From Phosphoribacter sp037045055 (lineage in GTDB: Bacteria > Actinomycetota > Actinomycetes > Actinomycetales > Dermatophilaceae): 64,000 nt of DNA. The DNA lies in the NCBI GenBank assembly GCA_037045055.1, contig JBAOHJ010000002.1:372001-436000 (forward strand). The letters are read 5' to 3'. Position numbers and translations under genes: made by a program. Below, one piece after another: positions 59,619-64,000 of the stretch (position 1 is its first letter; each line of letters opens with the position of its first letter). The notes under the pieces are model-generated. The model did not search any database. It was not told where the DNA came from and saw only the letters and a program-made list of their open reading frames with translations.

Positions 59619-60044
59619 GTGCGCGCCGTCGTCCAGCGAGTCGCCGAGGCGCACGTCGAGCTCGACGGGCAGGTCACCGGGCGGATCGCCGGGCCCGGGT
59701 TGCTCGCCCTGGTCGCCGTCGCCCACGACGACGGGGCCGAGCAGGTCGAGTGGATGGCCCGTAAGATCGCGCAGCTGCGCATCCTCGAGCCGCAGCGCTC
59801 GGCCCTCGACGCGGGTGCGCCGGTGCTCGTCGTCAGCCAGTTCACCCTGTATGCCGACGTGCGCAGGGGCCGCCGCCCGTCGTGGTCGGCGGCGGCTCCC
59901 GCCGAGCGGGCCGAGCCCGTCGTCGAGGCGCTCGTCGAGTCGCTGCGCGGGCTGGGGCTGACCGTGCAGACCGGGGTGTTCGGGGCGCACATGCGTATCC
60001 ATCTGGTCAACGACGGCCCGGTCACCCTCGTGCTGGACGTGTGA
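59619..60044 (+). CDS. dtd: D-aminoacyl-tRNA deacylase
   Basis: 141 residues, typical length. RAVVQRVAEAHVELDG at the start, VVSQFTLYADVRRGRRPSW and VNDGPVTLVLD are the two Dtd motifs (SQFTL and NxGPVT). Removes D-amino acids from tRNA. GTG start at 59619, 4 nt after asparaginase. Confidence 0.95.
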   Translation: MRAVVQRVAEAHVELDGQVTGRIAGPGLLALVAVAHDDGAEQVEWMARKIAQLRILEPQRSALDAGAPVLVVSQFTLYADVRRGRRPSWSAAAPAERAEPVVEALVESLRGLGLTVQTGVFGAHMRIHLVNDGPVTLVLDV

Positions 60045-60081
60045 CAATCGAGCGTCCGCTCGCCGACCGGAAGGACGGGCC

Positions 60082-60396
60082 GTGCTCTCCAGCGCCCAAG
60101 GACTGCTGCTGCTCGGGTTGGGTGTGCTCGCCGTCGGTGCCGAGGTCTTCGCCCTCGTCGACGCGGCCCGGCACCGCCCGGACGCGTTCGTCGCGGCCGG
60201 CAAGCGGACCAAGGTGTTCTGGGTCGCGCTGCTCGCCGTCGCCGCCGCCGTGGGCGTCATCACGGTCCGCGCCGTGCTCGGACTGTTCGGCGTGGCGGCG
60301 TTCGTCGCCGCCGCGGTCTACCTCGCCGACGTACGACCCGCGTTGCGCCAGGTCACCGGTCGAGGTGGCCGGTCCGGCCCGTACGGCCCCTGGTGA
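60082..60396 (+). CDS. DUF2516 membrane protein
   Basis: 104 residues. LLLLGLGVLAVGAEVFALVDAARHRPDAFVAAGKRTKVFW is the DUF2516 N-terminus with one helix, then two more (VALLAVAAAVGVITVRAVL; FGVAAFVAAAVYLADVRPAL). Actinobacteria-specific, unknown function. GTG start at 60082; 38 nt after dtd. Confidence 0.85.
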   Translation: MLSSAQGLLLLGLGVLAVGAEVFALVDAARHRPDAFVAAGKRTKVFWVALLAVAAAVGVITVRAVLGLFGVAAFVAAAVYLADVRPALRQVTGRGGRSGPYGPW

Positions 60397-60505
60397 CCTG
60401 CCAGCGGCCCTGGGGGGACCGCGCGGCACGCCCGGGGCGGGTCGGGTGCGCGCCGCGCCGGGGCTTAGGTGACACTGGACGGCATACCGTCGATCCGAGG
60501 ACCCG

Positions 60506-60931
60506 ATGCCGCAACGCCCCGACGCACCCGTCACCCACCACCGCGCCGAGTACGGCGAGAGCGACCGCGACCCCACCGCCGACGTCTTCGAGGTCGAGCG
60601 ACCCTGGGGCAACTTCCGTCAGTTCGTCTCCAACGAGGTGGTCACCGTCAAGATCATCACGGTGGCCCCCGGGCATCGGCTGAGCCTGCAGCGCCACGAG
60701 CACCGGGGCGAGATGTGGCAGGTCCTCGACGTGCCGATCGACATCACCGTCGACGACCGGCAGTGGGTGGCCCAGCCCGGTGACACCGTCTGGGTCCCGC
60801 ACGGGGCGGTCCACCGCATGGGCAACAGCGGCCGGCAGGCCGGGCGGCTCTTGGAGGTCGGGTTCGGCTACTTCGACGAGAGCGACATCGAGCGGCTCCA
60901 GGACGACTACGCCCGGCCCGACTCCGACTGA
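60506..60931 (+). CDS. Cupin protein resembling the C-terminal phosphomannose isomerase domain
   Basis: 141 residues. FEVERPWGNFRQFVSNEVVTVKIITVAPGHRLSLQRHEHRGEMWQVLD carries the type II PMI cupin: RPWG, SLQ.H..R.E.W and the C-terminal GDTVWVPHGAVHRMGN, LLEVGFGYFDESDIERLQDDY. The GT half is not here, so it may work alone or with a separate guanylyltransferase. A weak start; ATG at 60506. Confidence 0.87.
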   Translation: MPQRPDAPVTHHRAEYGESDRDPTADVFEVERPWGNFRQFVSNEVVTVKIITVAPGHRLSLQRHEHRGEMWQVLDVPIDITVDDRQWVAQPGDTVWVPHGAVHRMGNSGRQAGRLLEVGFGYFDESDIERLQDDYARPDSD

Positions 60932-60945
60932 CCCGGCCGGACGGC

Positions 60946-61767
60946 TCAACGCGGCGCGACCGCCGACCAGGCCACGGTGAGCTCGCCCAGGCGCCAGCGC
61001 GGCGGCCCGTCGTGCACCGGCCAGCCCTGCTCGCGCAGCCACGCGCAGGTCTGCACGAAGCGCTGGCGCACCCCGTATGCCGCGTGCGGCGCCGCCCGGG
61101 CCCAGGCCGCATCGAGGGCGCACAGGTAGGCGTGGACCGGCTCGCCCGGGACGTTGCGTCGGGTCAGAGCCTTGGGCAGGCGAGCGGCCACCTGCGAGGG
61201 AGCGGCCAAGCCGGCCAAACGCATCGACACGGTGAAGGTGATCGGTCCGCCGGCCGCCACGCCGACCCAGGCGGCCACCCGGCCGAGCTCGTCGCAGGTG
61301 CCCTCGACCAGCAGCCCGTCCGCGCCCAGACGCCCGCGCAGCATGGCCCACGCCTCGGCCACCTCGCCGGGGTCGTACTGCCGCAGCACGTTGACGGCCC
61401 GCACCACGATCGGTGCCGACAGCTCGCCCAGGGGCAGCTCGAAGCCGCCGTGTCGGAAGCTCAACCCCCGCCGGGCCAGCGGCTGAGCCGCGCGCACTCG
61501 GGCCGGGTCGATCTCGACGCCGACGACCTGCACGTCGGCCCGTATCCGGCGCAGCCGGTCGAGCAACTCGACGCAGGTCACCGGCGAGGCGCCGTAGCCG
61601 AGGTCGACGACCAGCGGCGCCGCGGTCGCCCGCCGCAGCCGCCAGGCCTGCGGGCCGACGAGCCAACGGTCCACCCGACGCAGCCGGTTGGGCGCGGTGG
61701 TGCCGCGGGTGACCTCGCCCACCGGCCGCGGGGCCGGACGGCCGGGCGGCCCGCTCGCTCCCCGCAT
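60946..61767 (-). CDS. Class I SAM-dependent methyltransferase-like protein
   Basis: 273 residues. Rossmann SAM loop APLVVDLGYGASPVTCVELL (GxGxSP type), VVGVEIDPARVRAAQPL (Glu), FRHGGFELPL and VVRAVNVLRQYDP. Function unknown; similar proteins sit near mshA in other actinobacteria. ATG at 61767. Divergent from mshA, with 237 bp between them. Confidence 0.75.
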   Translation of the reverse strand: MRGASGPPGRPAPRPVGEVTRGTTAPNRLRRVDRWLVGPQAWRLRRATAAPLVVDLGYGASPVTCVELLDRLRRIRADVQVVGVEIDPARVRAAQPLARRGLSFRHGGFELPLGELSAPIVVRAVNVLRQYDPGEVAEAWAMLRGRLGADGLLVEGTCDELGRVAAWVGVAAGGPITFTVSMRLAGLAAPSQVAARLPKALTRRNVPGEPVHAYLCALDAAWARAAPHAAYGVRQRFVQTCAWLREQGWPVHDGPPRWRLGELTVAWSAVAPR

Positions 61768-62004
61768 GGGCCCAGGGTAGGCGGGCGTCCCAGGCGGGTG
61801 GGCTCGGCGCCGCGTCCCCGAGCCGCGTCGGCCGCGAGCCGGGCCTGGGCGGGTCACCCGGGTCGCGCCGGGAATCACCGGGGCCGGGTCGGCGTTGTCG
61901 CCCGCGCGTGCCAGGGTGATCCCCGCCGACCGGAGGACCGAGGCGGGAAGGCCGCGGGCACGAGAGCCGGTGACGGCAGCACGGGCAAGGACCAGGGAGG
62001 TCGG

Positions 62005-63309
62005 ATGACGCCGGAGCACATCCGCCGCGTCGCCATGTTCAGCGTCCACACCTGCCCGTTGGAACAGCCGGGCACCGGGGACGCCGGGGGGATGAACGTC
62101 TACATCGCCGAGGTCGCCAAGCAGCTGGCCCGACGGGGCCGCGAGGTCGACATCTTCACCCGCGCCACCACGGGGTCGCGACCCCCGCGCGTGGAGTTGG
62201 CTCCCGGGGTGGACGTGTGGCACGTGCCGGCCGGTCCGTACGAGGGGCTGTCCAAGGCGGACCTGCCCGGTCAGCTGTGCGCGTTCGCCGCCGGCGTGCT
62301 GCGCCTGGGGGCCGCGCGCCCTGAGGGCCACTACGACGTCGTGCACTCGCACTACTGGCTCTCCGGCCAGGTCGGCTGGCTCGCCGCCGATCGGTGGCGA
62401 GCCCCCCTGGTGCACACCATGCACACGATGGCCCGGGTCAAGAACGCCCACCTCGCCCTGGGCGACACCCCCGAGCCGCCGGGGCGCGAGATCGGCGAGG
62501 TGCAGGTCGTCGAGGCCGCCGATCGGCTCGTCGCCAACACCGCCGACGAGGCCGACCAGCTCGTCGACCTCTACGGCGCCGACCCCCGCCGGATCAGCGT
62601 GGTGCCTCCGGGGGTCGACCTGGAGGTGTTCACCCCGGGGGACAAGCTCGCCGCACGCGCCGCCCTCGGTCTGCCGCCGGAGGCCTTTCTCGTCCTCTTC
62701 GTCGGTCGCATCCAACCGCTCAAGGCCCCCGACGTGCTGGTGCGCGCCGCCGCGCTGCTGCGCCGTCGCGACCCGGGCCGATACCAGGACCTGCTCGTGG
62801 GCATCCTCGGCGGTCCCAGCGGCACCGGGCTGGCCCGTCCCACCGAGCTCGTGGAGCTCGCCGGCGCCCTGGGCATCGCGGCGCACACCCGGTTCGTCCC
62901 CCCGCTGGACCGCGGCACGCTCGCCCAGTGGTACCGCGCCGCCGACCTGCTCGCGGTCCCGTCCTACAACGAGTCCTTCGGGCTGGTCGCGATCGAGGCG
63001 CAGGCCTGCGGCACCCCCGTGGTCGCTGCCGACGTGGGCGGGTTGCCGACCGCGGTCGGCGATGCCGGCGTGCTCGTCCCGACCCACGACGTCGGGGACT
63101 GGGCCGACGCCATCGACGGCCTGCACCGAGACCCGGCCCGCCGGGCCCTGCTCGGTCGCAACGCGGTGACCCACGCCGCCCGGTTCGGCTGGGCGGCGAC
63201 GACCGAGCGCCTGCTCGCGGCATACGGGGCGGCCTGTCGAGAGCAGACCCCCTCACCGGTTCTCGGCGCCTCGACGTTGCTCGGGGTCCCCGCGGCGGTG
63301 ATCCCGTGA
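62005..63309 (+). CDS. mshA: D-inositol-3-phosphate glycosyltransferase
   Basis: 434 residues. GT4 family: SVHTCPLEQPGTGDAGGMNVYIAEVAKQLARRGREVDIFTR at the start (MshA signature GMNVYI), SHYWLSGQVGW, VHTMHTMARVKN, and the C-terminal NDP-sugar region LFVGRIQPLKAPDVLV and VPSYNESFGLVAIEAQACGTPVVA (EX7E). First mycothiol step: GlcNAc onto inositol-3-phosphate. GGGAGG stands 5 nt before the ATG. Its stop overlaps the YbjN gene by GTGA. mshD lies 11 kb away. Confidence 0.96.
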   Translation: MTPEHIRRVAMFSVHTCPLEQPGTGDAGGMNVYIAEVAKQLARRGREVDIFTRATTGSRPPRVELAPGVDVWHVPAGPYEGLSKADLPGQLCAFAAGVLRLGAARPEGHYDVVHSHYWLSGQVGWLAADRWRAPLVHTMHTMARVKNAHLALGDTPEPPGREIGEVQVVEAADRLVANTADEADQLVDLYGADPRRISVVPPGVDLEVFTPGDKLAARAALGLPPEAFLVLFVGRIQPLKAPDVLVRAAALLRRRDPGRYQDLLVGILGGPSGTGLARPTELVELAGALGIAAHTRFVPPLDRGTLAQWYRAADLLAVPSYNESFGLVAIEAQACGTPVVAADVGGLPTAVGDAGVLVPTHDVGDWADAIDGLHRDPARRALLGRNAVTHAARFGWAATTERLLAAYGAACREQTPSPVLGASTLLGVPAAVIP

Positions 63310-63872
63310 CCGCACCGTCCGCCGCGGTCCAGCGCGCGACCGGCGCGCTCACGGCATACCTCACCGACGCCGCGATCCCCTGGGAGCCCGGCGGTCGGCC
63401 CGGGGAGCACGTGCTCACCCTGCCCGGGGAGCGCAAGCTGCGCGTCGTCGCCTCGGTGCTCGTGCGCGATCCCATGACGAGCATCTCGGCGTTCGTCGTG
63501 CGCAACCCCGACGAGAACCACCAGGCCGTCTACCGCTACCTGTTGCGGCGCAATCTGCGCCTGCCCATGCTCGCGTATGCCGTCGACTCCAGCGGCGACG
63601 TCTACGTCAAGGGGGACGTGCCGACCGCCGCGGTCGAGGCCGGCTACCTGGACCGGCTGATGGGTGCGCTGCTGCACGCCGCGGACGATCCGTTCAACGA
63701 GCTGCTGGCCCTGGGCTTCTTGGAGTCGATGAAGCGGGAGTGGGCCTGGCGCGTCGACCGCGGGGAGTCGCTGGCCAATCTCGAGGCGTTCCGTCCGCTG
63801 TTGGAGGGCAGCGAGCTGACCCACGGCCTCGGTGACGGAGCCGACGTGGAGGGCCGGCCGGTCCAGGAATAG
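63306..63872 (+). CDS. YbjN-domain protein
   Basis: 188 residues. GALTAYLTDAAIPWEPGG, VVASVLVRDPMTSISAFVVRNPDEN, YRYLLRRNLRLPMLAYAVDSSGDVYVKGD and FLESMKREWAWRVDRGESLANL are the YbjN/type III secretion chaperone-like fold. Conserved next to mshA in actinobacteria. Unknown function. Overlaps mshA by 4 nt. Confidence 0.85.
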   Translation: MTAPSAAVQRATGALTAYLTDAAIPWEPGGRPGEHVLTLPGERKLRVVASVLVRDPMTSISAFVVRNPDENHQAVYRYLLRRNLRLPMLAYAVDSSGDVYVKGDVPTAAVEAGYLDRLMGALLHAADDPFNELLALGFLESMKREWAWRVDRGESLANLEAFRPLLEGSELTHGLGDGADVEGRPVQE

Positions 63873-63882
63873 GCTGGCCGGC

Positions 63883-64000
63883 ATGGCACACACCCTCATC
63901 CTGCTGCGTCACGGCCAGCTCGGAGTGGAACGCCAAGAACCTGTTCACCGGCTGGGTCGACGTCGACCTCAACGACCAGGGCCGGGGCGAGGCGGTGCAC
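63883..64000 (+). pseudogene. gpmA: Phosphoglycerate mutase gene, frameshifted near its start and cut by the window edge
   Basis: ATG at 63883 gives MAHTLILLRHGQ, the start of phosphoglycerate mutase (catalytic His in RHG). After codon 12 an extra C at 63919 shifts the frame. Dropping it continues as SEWNAKNLFTGWVDVDLNDQ, the expected sequence, up to the edge. gpmA is normally needed for glycolysis, so a sequencing or assembly error is likely. It sits after YbjN as in mycobacteria. Confidence 0.75.

Larger units (their letters stand above)
1889..63582. repeat. Genome-wide recurring octamer GTATGCCG / CGGCATAC
   Basis: About 70 copies counted by eye, about 38 as GTATGCCG and 32 as CGGCATAC on the plus strand, spread over genes and gaps. 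It uses the otherwise uncommon codons TAT and ATA, for example GG TAT GCC. Gaps free of it: 27106-32817 and 42376-45480 (the two islands), plus the first 1.9 kb. Positions include 3226, 9698, 13420, 22738, 33277, 47067, 59535, 63352. Confidence 0.85.

Overview
The window is high-GC actinobacterial DNA. BldC, GlnR, DUF3073, PspC/DUF1707 proteins, the mycothiol enzymes MshA and MshD, an HbhA-like protein and many GTG starts all point to Actinomycetota. Gene neighbourhoods match mycobacterial ones (purF-purM-DUF3073; glnR next to mshD; ppk next to mutT1; mshA-YbjN-gpm; XRE-hbhA). A non-mycobacterial actinomycete, perhaps Micrococcales/Intrasporangiaceae-like, is my best guess; this is inference, not a match.

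Layout. 0-2 kb: a secreted Ig-like repeat protein running off the left edge. 2-16 kb: helD, then the purine genes purD-purC-purL ... purF-purM, with conserved small genes and bldC. 16-26 kb: transporters, two PspC genes with a shared upstream repeat, small oxidoreductases and an excalibur protein. 26.8-32.5 kb: a genomic island in the 3' end of tRNA-Phe, bounded by a 57-bp direct repeat. It carries a decayed integrase, an HNH-like gene split by an intact IS21-family element, and an unknown gene. 32.4-32.7 kb: tRNA-Glu, -Asp and -Phe. 33-42 kb: metabolic and regulatory genes, including an ECF sigma factor and an ArsR-VOC pair with a clear promoter and operator. 42.4-45.3 kb: a second island, in tRNA-Lys, bounded by a 36-bp repeat. 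It carries a tightly overlapped three-gene cassette (TIGR04255-like protein, a 'WDSYG' protein, and a third gene that is frameshifted) plus an integrase remnant. 45.5-64 kb: mutT1-ppk-mshD, glnR, Fur-ygfZ-BKACE, an XRE regulator with an HbhA-like protein, asparaginase, dtd, and mshA-YbjN-gpmA (gpmA frameshifted at the edge).

Two things stand out. First, the octamer GTATGCCG/CGGCATAC recurs about 70 times by eye on both strands, in every reading frame and between genes, sometimes as inverted pairs forming hairpins. About 2 would be expected at roughly 73% GC. It is missing from nearly all of both islands, so it behaves like a genome-wide uptake- or HIP1-like sequence. Second, the tRNA-Lys island carries a compact, translationally coupled cassette of unknown function that is a candidate undescribed system.

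Functionally, the core segments cover purine synthesis, mycothiol synthesis (mshA, mshD), nucleotide-pool sanitation and polyphosphate (mutT1, ppk), nitrogen control (glnR) and iron/Fe-S genes (fur, ygfZ). The two islands are the accessory part.
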